Assembly: GCF_039523035.1 (NCBI RefSeq)
Contig: NZ_BAAAEN010000011.1
Location: 1-64,000 of the forward strand
Length of the DNA: 64,000 bases
Reading direction: 5' to 3'
Source of the DNA: Pigmentiphaga daeguensis
GTDB taxonomy: Bacteria > Pseudomonadota > Gammaproteobacteria > Burkholderiales > Burkholderiaceae_B
Under the pieces are notes generated by a model. The model had not been told where the DNA came from and did not search any database. It saw nothing but the letters and a program-made list of their open reading frames with translations. The translations under genes were made by a program, and so were the position numbers. Within the stretch, counting starts at the first letter, position 1. Each line of letters opens with the position of its first letter. Of the stretch, positions 27,729 to 36,516 are shown piece after piece.

Positions 27729-28499
27729 TCAGGCCTGCAGCTTGTCCGCCGCCATGTCCCACACCTGCTGGCCCAGGGGGGTGCGCTGTTCCTCCAGAAT
27801 GTGCGCCATCAGGCCCGCCGTGCGGCCGATCAACGTCAGCGCCTTGCCCTGCTCCGGCGTCAGCCCCATGTCCAGCGTGATCGCGCCCTTGGCGCCCGTG
27901 GCGTTGAGCGGAATCTTGCGGCCAGTGGCCCGGCTGGCGGCGGCCGCCAGTTCCACCGCGAAGCGGCAGTAGGCGCCGTAGTAGCCGCAGTCGCGCGCGA
28001 TCTCGAACATCTTCTCGCAGCGCGGGTCGCCGTCCACATGGACGGGGTGGCCCACGCCGGGTATCTTGCGCTTGGCCGCGCGCGTCTCGCGCACGCAGCG
28101 CTCGGCGGCTTCGCGCAATTGTTCGTCGGTCCAGCTTTCCTGCCGGGGCAGCGCATCGCGCAGGAAGCGCGCGCTGTATTCGATCACGCCCAGGAAACGG
28201 CTGCCGGCGCCCAGCAGGCCGGCGGCCAGCGCGCCCTGCATGGCCTCGGGCGCGCCATGCAGCGTCAGGCGCGCCGACAGGGCGCTGGGGGTCAGGCCAT
28301 GATCGGTGGCGCTGACCAGGAACAGGTTGAGCATGCGCTTGAGCCTGTCGTCGGGAAACCTGCCGAGCAGCTCCAGCGACATCACGTCGATGAAGTCGCG
28401 TTTGTCGAACAGGTCGTGCACGAGGTCATGGCCTCGCACGGTGATGCGGTGGGCGTCGCCGCCGCCGATTTCGCTGCGTATCATCCGGGATTCCATCAT
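27729..28499 (-). CDS. Citrate-synthase-fold citryl-CoA lyase-like enzyme
   Basis: A 256-residue protein, about 60% of citrate synthase length, as in the citryl-CoA-lyase subgroup. Active-site landmarks are LHGAPEA (small-domain His), VGHPVHVDGDPR (large-domain His; the usual GHR arginine is proline here) and IGRTAGLMAH. It probably cleaves a 3-hydroxy-3-carboxyacyl-CoA. The true substrate is unknown. It is the last gene of the catabolic operon; its ATG (28497-28499) overlaps the preceding stop. Confidence 0.78.
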   Translation of the reverse strand: MMESRMIRSEIGGGDAHRITVRGHDLVHDLFDKRDFIDVMSLELLGRFPDDRLKRMLNLFLVSATDHGLTPSALSARLTLHGAPEAMQGALAAGLLGAGSRFLGVIEYSARFLRDALPRQESWTDEQLREAAERCVRETRAAKRKIPGVGHPVHVDGDPRCEKMFEIARDCGYYGAYCRFAVELAAAASRATGRKIPLNATGAKGAITLDMGLTPEQGKALTLIGRTAGLMAHILEEQRTPLGQQVWDMAADKLQA

Positions 28500-30616
28500 C
28501 AGTGAATGACGCCGTCCAATGCGACGGCGCCCTGGCCCTGTTCGAGCACGAGCAGGGGGTTGATCTCCAGCGCTTCCACGCCGTCGCCCAGCGACAGGAA
28601 GAGCGCCGCGGTTCTTTCTATCGCGTCGACCAGGGCATTCCGGTCGTAGGCGGGCCGGCCGCGGTGGGCCGGCAGCAGCCGCGCCACCCGGGTCTGGTCC
28701 ACCATGGCTTCGATGGCCGGGCGGTCGGCGGGCAGGCGGCACCGTGCCACGTCGGCCACGATTTCCACCGCCACGCCGCCCGCGCCGAAGGACAGCATGG
28801 GGCCGAACACCGCGTCGCGATGCACGCCGACCAGGGTTTCGATGCCACCGCGCACCATCTCCGCGACGATGACGCCGCGTATCGCGGACGCGGCCACGCC
28901 GTGCCGTGCCGCCGCGTCCATGATGGAGGCGAAGGCGCGTTCGGCGGCGGCCTCGTCCCGCACGCCCAGCACGACGCCGCCGACATCGCTTTTGTGCTGC
29001 ACACCGTCGGCGACCAGCTTGAGCGCCACCGGAAAGCCTATCCGGGTAGCCGCCTGCGCCGCCTCGCGCGCGGTGGCCGCCGTGGCCTCCCGGGGAACGC
29101 GAATGCCGTGCCGGGCGAAAAGGGCCTTGGCCTGCGCCTCGTTCCACGGTCCGGCCGCCGCCGGCGTGGCGGGAGCGGCCAGCGGCAGGCCGGCCAGCCG
29201 CTCCCGTGGCGCGCGCACGTAGGCGTCGCATCGGGCCATGGCCCGCGTGGCGTTGCGCAGGCTGTAGAGCGGCGCGAAACCTTGTTCGATGAGCAGGTCG
29301 TGGGCCGGGCCGCGCCGGCTGCTCATCCAGACCGGGACGAACGGGATGGGCGCTTCGCGGGCGATGTCCATCAGGTTGCGCACCGAGGTTTCGGTGGTGG
29401 CGGCGTAGTTGGACGTGATCGGATAGATGACCGCGTCGATGCCGGGATCGGCGAACAACGGCACCAGGCAGCGGCGGGCCAGCGCGGTATCGGTCAGGGC
29501 CTTGGTGGTCAGGTCGACGGGATTGGCCAGCGCGGCATAGGACGGAGCATGGCGCGCCATCTCCTGGATCGTGGCGGCAGACAGTTCCGCCATCTCCAGG
29601 CCCGCGGCGCTGATCATGTCGGCCGCCAGCACGCCCGCGCCGCCCGACGACGAGTACACGCAGATGCGCCGGAACGGGCGCCCGCCCGCTCGTGCCAGCA
29701 GGCTGGCGACGTCCAGCATCTCATCCAGGTCGTCGACGCGGATGACGCCGTACTGGGCGAACACGGCCTCGTTGACCGCGTCCTCGCCCGCCAGTGACGC
29801 CGTGTGCGATTGCGCGGCCTGGGCGCCGAAGCTCGACCGGCCGACCTTGAGCACCGCGACCGGCTTGCCCGCCCGGTGGGCGGCCTGGATGGCGGCCAGG
29901 AAGCGGACGCCGTCCTTGATGCCCTCCATGACCACGCAGATCGCCCGCACGTCGTCCTGCCGCGCCAGCCACGCGATGAAGTCGGCGCTGTCCAGGTCCA
30001 CTTCGTTGCCGGTGGAGAACCAGCGGCCGAAGCGCACGCCGCGGTCGCTGCCCTGCATCAGCGATCGTCCCAGCCCGCCGCCCTGCGTGACCAGCGCCAG
30101 CGGGCCGCCGTGGCCGTCGTTGCGGAACTCGGTCGAGAACGTCAGGCCCAGGCGCGGTGCCAGCGAGGTCAGACCCGCGCAGTTGGGGCCGTAGATGCGC
30201 ATGCCCGTGTCGCGCGCCAGGTCGCGCATGGCCCGTTCGGCCGCCTTGCCGTCGTCGCCGACCTCGCCGAAGCCGCCGGTAAAGACCACGGCCGTGCCCA
30301 CGCCGCGCGCGGCGCAGCGGCGCAGCGCGTCCAGGACGGCCTCGGCGGGCACCAGCAGCAGCGCCACGTCGATGGGGCCGGCGGGGACGCTGTCGATGTC
30401 GGGATGGAGCACATGTCCCTTGAGCTCGCCGCCGCGGGGGTTGACCAGATGGACGTCGCCCTGGAAGTCGGAGTGCTCCAGCACATTCTCCACCGTCGTG
30501 TGGCCCAGGGAACCGGGCGTGGACGAGGCGCCGACGATCATGATCGAGCGCGGCTTCATGAGCCGGTCGAGGTCGGCGAAGGAAATGCCGGCCGTCGTCG
30601 TTGCGGATGCCGTCAT
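28499..30616 (-). CDS. NDP-forming acyl-CoA synthetase (CoA-binding plus ATP-grasp)
   Basis: A 705-residue fused-subunit acyl-CoA synthetase. The order is an N-terminal CoA-binding Rossmann domain (about 20-145; IMIVGASSTPGSLG), succinyl-CoA-ligase-like domains with the candidate phosphohistidine in QSHTASLAG, and a C-terminal ATP-grasp domain (about 480-700; VALKLVADGVQHKSDVGG). It activates a carboxylic acid to its CoA thioester with ATP or GTP, forming NDP and phosphate. It overlaps MaoC upstream (4 bases) and the lyase downstream (1 base), indicating one transcript. Substrate unknown. Confidence 0.88.
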   Translation of the reverse strand: MTASATTTAGISFADLDRLMKPRSIMIVGASSTPGSLGHTTVENVLEHSDFQGDVHLVNPRGGELKGHVLHPDIDSVPAGPIDVALLLVPAEAVLDALRRCAARGVGTAVVFTGGFGEVGDDGKAAERAMRDLARDTGMRIYGPNCAGLTSLAPRLGLTFSTEFRNDGHGGPLALVTQGGGLGRSLMQGSDRGVRFGRWFSTGNEVDLDSADFIAWLARQDDVRAICVVMEGIKDGVRFLAAIQAAHRAGKPVAVLKVGRSSFGAQAAQSHTASLAGEDAVNEAVFAQYGVIRVDDLDEMLDVASLLARAGGRPFRRICVYSSSGGAGVLAADMISAAGLEMAELSAATIQEMARHAPSYAALANPVDLTTKALTDTALARRCLVPLFADPGIDAVIYPITSNYAATTETSVRNLMDIAREAPIPFVPVWMSSRRGPAHDLLIEQGFAPLYSLRNATRAMARCDAYVRAPRERLAGLPLAAPATPAAAGPWNEAQAKALFARHGIRVPREATAATAREAAQAATRIGFPVALKLVADGVQHKSDVGGVVLGVRDEAAAERAFASIMDAAARHGVAASAIRGVIVAEMVRGGIETLVGVHRDAVFGPMLSFGAGGVAVEIVADVARCRLPADRPAIEAMVDQTRVARLLPAHRGRPAYDRNALVDAIERTAALFLSLGDGVEALEINPLLVLEQGQGAVALDGVIH

Positions 30617-31098
30617 GCCTGCGCCTCGCGAAGTTTCATCAGGGTGATCCAGGCGCTTTCCATGACGACCTCCCCATGCTGGTTCAGCACGGTGCGCTCG
30701 AGCGTGACCTTGCCCGTGCCGGGACGCCTGCCGGACAACCGCTTCTCGCCCACCGACAGGGCGACCTGGATCGTGTCGCCGATGAACACCGGCTTGCGCC
30801 AGCGGCACGACAGTTCGGTCAGCGCCAGCCGCGATGGGTCCATCAGCCGGTAGACCGGCATGCGTGTCGTCAGGCCCGAGGCAATCGCCAGCGTCAGCAG
30901 GCCGTGCGCGGCACGTTGGCCGAAGGGGTGCTGCGCCGCGTGGACGGCGTCGGTGTGCAGCGCGTTGTAGTCGCCGGACAGGCCGGCGAAATTGACCACG
31001 TCCGCCTCGGTGACCGTGCGGCGCGGGCTGAGCCATTGCGCGCCGGGTTCGAGGTCGTCGTAGTAGAGCGCCTCTTGCAGGTAGCGTTCGATGTCCAT
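30613..31098 (-). CDS. MaoC-family (R)-enoyl-CoA hydratase/dehydratase
   Basis: A 161-residue single hot-dog domain. The hydratase motif is visible as FAGLSGDYNALHTD (catalytic Asp and His), followed by FGQRAAHGLL. Members hydrate enoyl-CoA esters, for example mesaconyl- or itaconyl-type substrates. It is encoded between the SDR and the acyl-CoA synthetase. Confidence 0.87.
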   Translation of the reverse strand: MDIERYLQEALYYDDLEPGAQWLSPRRTVTEADVVNFAGLSGDYNALHTDAVHAAQHPFGQRAAHGLLTLAIASGLTTRMPVYRLMDPSRLALTELSCRWRKPVFIGDTIQVALSVGEKRLSGRRPGTGKVTLERTVLNQHGEVVMESAWITLMKLREAQA

Positions 31099-31105
31099 GC
31101 CGGCC

Positions 31106-31852
31106 TCAGGAACGGCCGCCGGTGACGTGCACCGTCTCGCCGGTGATGAAGCCCGCCAGCGTCGAGGCCAGGAAGGCGACGGTGGCCGCCACGTCCTCCG
31201 GGTCGCCCAGGCGCGCGACCGGCGTGTTCTGCCTGGCCCGTTCGGTCAGCGTCTCGTAGTCGGCGCGCTGGCGCATCCGGGGCGTGGAGATCACGCCGGG
31301 GGCCACGGCGTTGGCCGTGATCCCGAACTTGCCCGACTCCAGGGCCAGAGAACGGGTGAAGCCGATCAGGCCGGCCTTGGCCGCCGAGTAATTGGTCTGG
31401 CCCGGGTTGCCGCGATGCGCGCGGGAGGCGATGTTGACGATGCGCCCGAACCTGTTCTGCATCATGCCGGGCAGCACGGCGCGCGAACAGTGGAAGGCGC
31501 CTTGCAGCGTGACGTCCAGCACGGCCTGCCAGTCTTCTTCCTTCATCCGGGTCAGGTAGGCATCGCGGGCGAAGCCGGCGTTGTTGACCAGGATGTCCAC
31601 GCCGCCGAAGCGTTCCTGCGCCCGGGCCACGGCCGCGCCGACCTCGTCGCGCGAGGTGACATCGGCACGGCACCCCAGCACATGGGCGCCTTCGCCCTCC
31701 AGGATGCCCACGGCACGGGCAATGGCTTCTTCGTTGGCGTCGCAGATGACGATCCGGGCCTGTTCCCGGGCGAGGCGCTGAGCCACCGCCAGCCCCAGCG
31801 TGCCGGCGCCGCCGGTGATGAATGCGGTGCGGTCCTTGATTCCTAGATCCAT
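31106..31852 (-). CDS. SDR-family oxidoreductase (FabG-like)
   Basis: A 248-residue classical short-chain dehydrogenase. It carries the cofactor loop TGGAGTLG, NNAG at about 90, the catalytic serine in NIASR, and YSAAK. The aspartate after beta-2 (VICDAN) favours NAD(H). It would oxidise or reduce a 3-hydroxyacyl-CoA or alcohol in the pathway encoded by the operon. It lies 7 bases before the MaoC gene. Confidence 0.87.
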   Translation of the reverse strand: MDLGIKDRTAFITGGAGTLGLAVAQRLAREQARIVICDANEEAIARAVGILEGEGAHVLGCRADVTSRDEVGAAVARAQERFGGVDILVNNAGFARDAYLTRMKEEDWQAVLDVTLQGAFHCSRAVLPGMMQNRFGRIVNIASRAHRGNPGQTNYSAAKAGLIGFTRSLALESGKFGITANAVAPGVISTPRMRQRADYETLTERARQNTPVARLGDPEDVAATVAFLASTLAGFITGETVHVTGGRS

Positions 31853-31895
31853 GATTCCTGTCGCAAGTGTTGTAAAGAGTCGGGGTCGGGCAGGT

Positions 31896-32858
31896 TCAGT
31901 CGATACGGATCCTGGCCCGTTCGATCAATTCCTTGGCGGCCTTGCGTTCCTTGTCCAGGAACACGGCGAACTCGTCGGGAGTGCTGCCGACCAGCGGCGT
32001 ATTGATGGAGGCGAAGCGTTCGCGCACGACCGGGTCCTTGAGCGTGTCGCGCAAGGCGGAGGCCAGCTTGTCGATGACGGGGCGCGGCGTTCCGGCCGGA
32101 ACGACCACCGCCTGCCAGGTGGTGACGGAGAAGCCCGGCACGCCGGCCTCGGCCACGGTGGGCACGTCCGGCAGGTCTTCCACGCGCTTGGGACCGGTCA
32201 GGGCAAGCGCGCGCAGCGTGCCGCTCTTGATGTGCGGATTGGTGGTCGAGCGACTGTCGGCCATGAAATCCAGCCGGCCGGCCAACAGGTCCTGGATGGC
32301 GGGGCCGCTGCCCTTGTAAGGTACGTGAGTCATGGATCCGCCCAGCGCGAGGGCGAGCGAGGCGCCGGCGATGTGCATGGAGCTGCCGTTGCCCGCGGAC
32401 CCGTAGGCCAGCGGCGTTCCTTTCCTGGCCGCGGCGATCAGGTCGCCCATGGTCTTGTAGGGCGAGTCCTTGGGAACCACCACCACCAGCGGCGAATCGG
32501 TCAGCTGAGTTACCGGCGCGAAGGCCTTGGCCGGATCGAGCTTGTTGCCGGCGTACAGGTACTGGTTGACCGCCAGCGGGCCGACGTTGGCCCACAGCAC
32601 GGTGTAGCCGTCGGGCGCGGCGGCGGCCACCGTGTCGTTGGCGATATTGCCGTTCGCGCCGGGCTTGTATTCCGGCACCACGGGCTGGCCGAGCCGCTTG
32701 GACAGTTCGTCCTGCACCATGCGGAACGCGATGTCCGAGGCGCCGCCGGGGGCGAAGCCGATCACGACCCGCACGGGCTTGGCGGGATAGTCGGCCATGG
32801 CGGGCGCGGCGGCGGCCAGTGCGGCGCCGAGCAGCAGGGTCCGGTGGAAAGTGGTCAT
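31896..32858 (-). CDS. Bug/TctC-family periplasmic substrate-binding protein
   Basis: A 320-residue protein with a signal peptide (cleaved after about APAMA, residue 22) and the tripartite-tricarboxylate binding-protein fold (PVRVVIGFAPGGASD; GSAGNGSSMHIA; ADSRSTTNPHIKSG). Such proteins are greatly expanded in Bordetella relatives and bind carboxylates. No TctAB membrane genes lie nearby, as is usual for orphan Bug proteins. It may deliver the substrate of the catabolic operon or sense it. Confidence 0.92.
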   Translation of the reverse strand: MTTFHRTLLLGAALAAAAPAMADYPAKPVRVVIGFAPGGASDIAFRMVQDELSKRLGQPVVPEYKPGANGNIANDTVAAAAPDGYTVLWANVGPLAVNQYLYAGNKLDPAKAFAPVTQLTDSPLVVVVPKDSPYKTMGDLIAAARKGTPLAYGSAGNGSSMHIAGASLALALGGSMTHVPYKGSGPAIQDLLAGRLDFMADSRSTTNPHIKSGTLRALALTGPKRVEDLPDVPTVAEAGVPGFSVTTWQAVVVPAGTPRPVIDKLASALRDTLKDPVVRERFASINTPLVGSTPDEFAVFLDKERKAAKELIERARIRID

Positions 32859-32907
32859 GCCTGTCTCCTTGTACTGGGGTGAAAGGGTGGGGCGCCGCGG
32901 GCAGCCC

Positions 32908-34374
32908 TCATAGCGAGGTGTCGTATTTCACGTTCTTGAGCTGGGTGTTCTCCAGGATGGCCTCCAGCCCCCGCTCCTTGCCGATGCCCGAGTGCTTGTA
33001 GCCGCCGAAGGGCGCGTCCACCGACGTCCTCACGCCGGTATTGACGGCCACGCTGCCGGATTCCAGGCGCCGGGCCATGCGCAGGGCGCGCCCACCGTCG
33101 CGGGTGAACACGACCGCGGCCAGTCCATAGCGCGTGTCGTTGGCGATGCGCAGCGCCTGCGCCTCGTCCTTGAAGCCGATCAGCGACTGGACGGGACCGA
33201 AGATCTCTTCCTGCGACGTTCTCATGCCGTTGTCGGCCGTGGTCAGCAGCGTGGGCGGGACGTAGAAGCCGCGCGCCGTCTCCGGGCGGCTGGCCGGATC
33301 CGGGTAGGACCGTGGCGTGGCGCCTTCCTGCCGGGCGATGTCGAGGTAGGCACGCACGCGTTCGGCCTGGGCGCGGCTGACCAGCGGCCCCATCTGGGTC
33401 TGCGGGTCGGACGGATCGCCCATCCGGATCGCGGCCAGGCGGGTTTCCAGTCTTGCCTGAAAGGCTTCGCGGATGCCGTCCTGCACCAGCAGCCGCGTGC
33501 AGGCGATGCAGACCTGGCCCGAATTCTTGACGATGTCGCCCACCGCCACGTCCACCGCCGCATCCAGCGCGGCGTCGTCGAACACGATCAGCGGCGACTT
33601 GCCGCCCAGCTCCAGCGTGACGCGCTTGACGTCGGCGGCGGCCGCGGCCTGGATCGCGGCGCCGGTGGCGGTGCCTCCGGTGAACGAGACGCGCGCGACG
33701 CCCGGATGCCGCACCAGCGCTTCGCCCACGCTGGCGCCGGAGCCGTTGACGACGTTCACCACGCCATCCGGAAAGCCTGCCTCGGCGAACAGCGCCGCCA
33801 GCGCCAGGGTGGAGAGCGGCGTGATCTCCGAGGGCTTGATCACCACCGTGTTGCCCGCCGCCAGCGCCGGCGCCAGCTTGTGCAGCGTCAGCGTCATGGG
33901 GTAGTTCCATGGCATGACCAGCGCGCACACGCCCAGCGGCTCGCGCAGCGTGAAATTCAACACGCTGGCGTGGTTGAGCATGGGAATGGTGTCGCCTCGT
34001 ACCGCCGGGATGATGCCGGCGAAATAGTCCAGCGAGGCCGGCATGGCGGACAGCGATTCGCGCGAATGGGTGATGGGCTTGCCGACGTTGCGAGTCTCGA
34101 TCCAGGCGAGCTTCTCCACTTCGCGCTCGAACAGCGCCGCGAGCCGGCGCAGCAGCCGGGCCCGTTCGCGCGGCGTCGTATCGCGCCAGTGTTCGTCGTA
34201 GGCGCGGCGTGCCGCGCGGACCGCCGTGTCCACGTCGCGCGCGGTGGCGGCGTGGACCTGTGCCAGGACGTCGCCCGTGGCGGGATCGTAGGTGGGGAAC
34301 AGGGCGCCTTCGCCGCCGGCCTGCCAGCGGCCGTCGATCAGCATGCGATAGGGTTGGTCGTCGATGGGGTTCAT
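32908..34374 (-). CDS. NAD(P)-dependent aldehyde dehydrogenase
   Basis: A 488-residue ALDH. The catalytic cysteine lies in GQVCIACTR (first Cys), the general-base glutamate in LELGGKSP, and the cofactor motif in FTGGTATG. MPWNYP and the C-terminal GYKHSGIG are as in the superfamily. It oxidises an aldehyde to its acid, which would follow the alcohol dehydrogenase step encoded 4 bases upstream. Substrate not assigned. Confidence 0.93.
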   Translation of the reverse strand: MNPIDDQPYRMLIDGRWQAGGEGALFPTYDPATGDVLAQVHAATARDVDTAVRAARRAYDEHWRDTTPRERARLLRRLAALFEREVEKLAWIETRNVGKPITHSRESLSAMPASLDYFAGIIPAVRGDTIPMLNHASVLNFTLREPLGVCALVMPWNYPMTLTLHKLAPALAAGNTVVIKPSEITPLSTLALAALFAEAGFPDGVVNVVNGSGASVGEALVRHPGVARVSFTGGTATGAAIQAAAAADVKRVTLELGGKSPLIVFDDAALDAAVDVAVGDIVKNSGQVCIACTRLLVQDGIREAFQARLETRLAAIRMGDPSDPQTQMGPLVSRAQAERVRAYLDIARQEGATPRSYPDPASRPETARGFYVPPTLLTTADNGMRTSQEEIFGPVQSLIGFKDEAQALRIANDTRYGLAAVVFTRDGGRALRMARRLESGSVAVNTGVRTSVDAPFGGYKHSGIGKERGLEAILENTQLKNVKYDTSL

Positions 34375-34378
34375 GTCG

Positions 34379-35635
34379 CTACGGGGCGGGAAGGATGACG
34401 GTGGATGGGGCGGCTTGGCTGCGCGCGGCGATGTCCAGGTAGAGGCCGGCGATGTCGTCGCGGTCGAGGGCGCGCGGGTTGAGCCGGGTCGATGGGCTGA
34501 GCAGGGCCTGGTCGGCCAGCGCCAGGGCGTCGTCGCGTGTCAGCGCCAGCGGCGGCAGGCGGTCGGGCAGCCCGCCCAGGGCGCGCATGCGGCGTATCGC
34601 GTCCAGCAGGCGGCCGGCGGCCTGCGCGTCGTCTTCATCGGGGCCGGCCAGGCCGCAACGGCGCGCCGCACGGGCGTAGCTGGCGGCGGCTTTCCGGGCG
34701 GTGTGGTCCGCGATGGGATCGAAGATGGCGGCCAGGACTTCGGCATGGGCCATGTCCACCCGGCCTTCGAGCGGCGTGCACAATCCATGCACGGCATCCA
34801 CGCGCTTCATTCCTATCGCGACGCCGGCCAGGTAGCTGGCCATCAGCATGGCGGCACGCGCGTCGGCATCGTCGGGCGTGGCCAGGACGCGCGGATAGGC
34901 ATGAAGCGCCCGGACCAGGGATTCGGCGGCCAGGGCCGCGCCCACCGGAGCGTCGCAGTCGTTGACCAGGGCCCCCATGGCATGCAGCAGCGCGTCGAAG
35001 CCGCCGGCGGCCGTGGCCGCGCGCGGCAGCCCCAGCGTCAGTTCCGGGGCCAGGACCACGGCTCCCGGACGGCTGCGCGCGCTGCGGAACATCAGTTTGC
35101 GGCCGCGCTCGTCCTTGACGAGCGCGGCGGTGCTGCTTTCGCTGCCGGTGCCGGCGGTGGTGGGCACGGCCAGGAAGAGCGGGTCGTCGGCCTGCGGGGC
35201 GCCAGCCATCCAGGCATTGCCGGGGGCCAGCAGGTCGGCGGGGTCGGCCTGGCCGCCGAACACGGTGGCGTAGGCCACCTTGGCGGTGTCGATCGCGCTG
35301 CCGCCGCCGATCGCTACCAGCGCGTCGCACCGGTCCGCGCGGATCGCGGCCGCCGCGGCGCGGACCTCGTCCAGCGACGGATTGGGGCGCACGCCGTCGT
35401 ACACGGCGGCGATGCGGCAGCCGGCCCGGTCCGCCGCGCGTTGCAGCGCCGGTGATGCCAGCGGCCAGACCCGCGGGTCGGCGATGACCGCCACGCGCCG
35501 CGCGCGGCGCAGGACCTGGGCCGCGAAGGGCCACGCCGCCTGGCCATGGCCGCAATGCCCGGGCCACAGGACGACTCGCTCCAGATCGGCAAGCACGGCG
35601 GCATCGCCAATGGCGGGCGCACTTGCGTTTGACAT
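34379..35635 (-). CDS. Iron-containing alcohol dehydrogenase / maleylacetate-reductase-like
   Basis: A 418-residue group III alcohol dehydrogenase. The NAD motif GGGSAIDTAK and PTTAGTGSESS are present. Metal ligands map to the Asp and His of FDALLHAMG, His of AVHGLCTPL and His of VDMAHAEV, although these segments differ from the usual DALTHAxE and HGLAHPL forms, which suggests specialised substrate use. It is the first gene of the catabolic operon, with an AAAGGAG ribosome site, facing the IclR gene across a 95-base divergent region. Confidence 0.85.
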   Translation of the reverse strand: MSNASAPAIGDAAVLADLERVVLWPGHCGHGQAAWPFAAQVLRRARRVAVIADPRVWPLASPALQRAADRAGCRIAAVYDGVRPNPSLDEVRAAAAAIRADRCDALVAIGGGSAIDTAKVAYATVFGGQADPADLLAPGNAWMAGAPQADDPLFLAVPTTAGTGSESSTAALVKDERGRKLMFRSARSRPGAVVLAPELTLGLPRAATAAGGFDALLHAMGALVNDCDAPVGAALAAESLVRALHAYPRVLATPDDADARAAMLMASYLAGVAIGMKRVDAVHGLCTPLEGRVDMAHAEVLAAIFDPIADHTARKAAASYARAARRCGLAGPDEDDAQAAGRLLDAIRRMRALGGLPDRLPPLALTRDDALALADQALLSPSTRLNPRALDRDDIAGLYLDIAARSQAAPSTVILPAP

Positions 35636-35657
35636 GCGTCTCCTTTATAATTTGCAC

Positions 35658-35676
35658 AGCGAATTAGTAATTCGCT
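35658..35676. promoter_or_regulatory. Perfect 19-base palindrome, likely IclR operator
   Basis: AGCGAATTAGTAATTCGCT: 9-base perfect arms around a single G, in the 95-base gap between the divergent alcohol dehydrogenase and IclR genes. AT-rich relative to its surroundings. The size and symmetry suit an IclR dimer or tetramer site. It lies 22 bases upstream of the dehydrogenase start. Confidence 0.65.
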
Positions 35677-35730
35677 AAACGGATTCAGATTAACGTCCAA
35701 GCTTTCCGTCCGTCAATCCCTGGAGGCTGC

Positions 35731-36516
35731 ATGGCCGACGCTCCCGCTCGCTCCGAACCCGAAGACCGCCAGTTCGTCGTGGCGCTGGCACGCGGGCTGG
35801 AGATCCTGCGCTGCTTCGACGCGGAACACCGCCAGCTCGGCACGACCGAGATCGCCGCCCGCACCGGGTTGCCCCAACCCACGGTGTGGCGGCTCGCCCA
35901 TACCTTGCAGAAACTCGGCTACCTGGTCATGGAGTCCGGCGCGGACAAGCTGCGCCTGGGGCCCGCGGCCGTGGCGCTGGGGGGCGCCGCGCTGGCAGGC
36001 CAGGAGTCGCTGGACATCGCGCGGCCGCGCATGCAGGAATTGGCCGATCGCTACCAGGCGGCCGTCGCGCTGGGGCGGCGGGACGGCGACAGCATCGTGT
36101 ACCTGGCGCGCTGCCAGGGCGACTCGCCGCTGCTGATGAACCTGCGGGTGGGGTCGCGCATCCCCCTGTACCGCAGCGCGATCGGCTGGGCCTACCTGGC
36201 CTCGGGAGCCGGCGGCGAACGAGACCTGGCGCTGGCCGAGGCGGGCGCGCCCGGGCCCGAGGCCCTGCAGGCGTTCCAGGACGCCGTGGACCTGTACGAC
36301 GAGCGCGGTTTCGTCATCCATTGCCGGCCGCAGCATCACGTCAACACCGTCGCCACCGCCATCGTGGTACAGGGCAACGACCGCTATGCCATCAGTTGCG
36401 GCGGCCCGGCGTCGGCCCTGCCGGTGGAAGCCATCCTGGACGAAATCGGGCCCGCGCTGGTCAAGCTCGCGGCCGAACTGCAACCCATCTTCCTGCTCGG
36501 CAGGCGCTACGCATGA
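35731..36516 (+). CDS. IclR-family regulator of the catabolic operon
   Basis: A 261-residue regulator with a winged HTH (about residues 12-80; TTEIAARTGLPQPTVWRLAH) and an IclR effector domain (about 90-255). Divergent from the seven-gene operon and next to a perfect palindrome, so it probably controls that operon and itself. A TGGAGG ribosome site precedes the ATG. Its stop overlaps the start of the nitronate monooxygenase gene (ATGA), so the two are translationally coupled. Confidence 0.92.
   Translation: MADAPARSEPEDRQFVVALARGLEILRCFDAEHRQLGTTEIAARTGLPQPTVWRLAHTLQKLGYLVMESGADKLRLGPAAVALGGAALAGQESLDIARPRMQELADRYQAAVALGRRDGDSIVYLARCQGDSPLLMNLRVGSRIPLYRSAIGWAYLASGAGGERDLALAEAGAPGPEALQAFQDAVDLYDERGFVIHCRPQHHVNTVATAIVVQGNDRYAISCGGPASALPVEAILDEIGPALVKLAAELQPIFLLGRRYA

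Noticed and set aside
35629..35651. TTGACA and TATAAT hexamers near the catabolic operon start
   Set aside because: On the plus strand the spacing is only 11 bases, and TTGACA overlaps the dehydrogenase start codon. Not a usable sigma-70 promoter.
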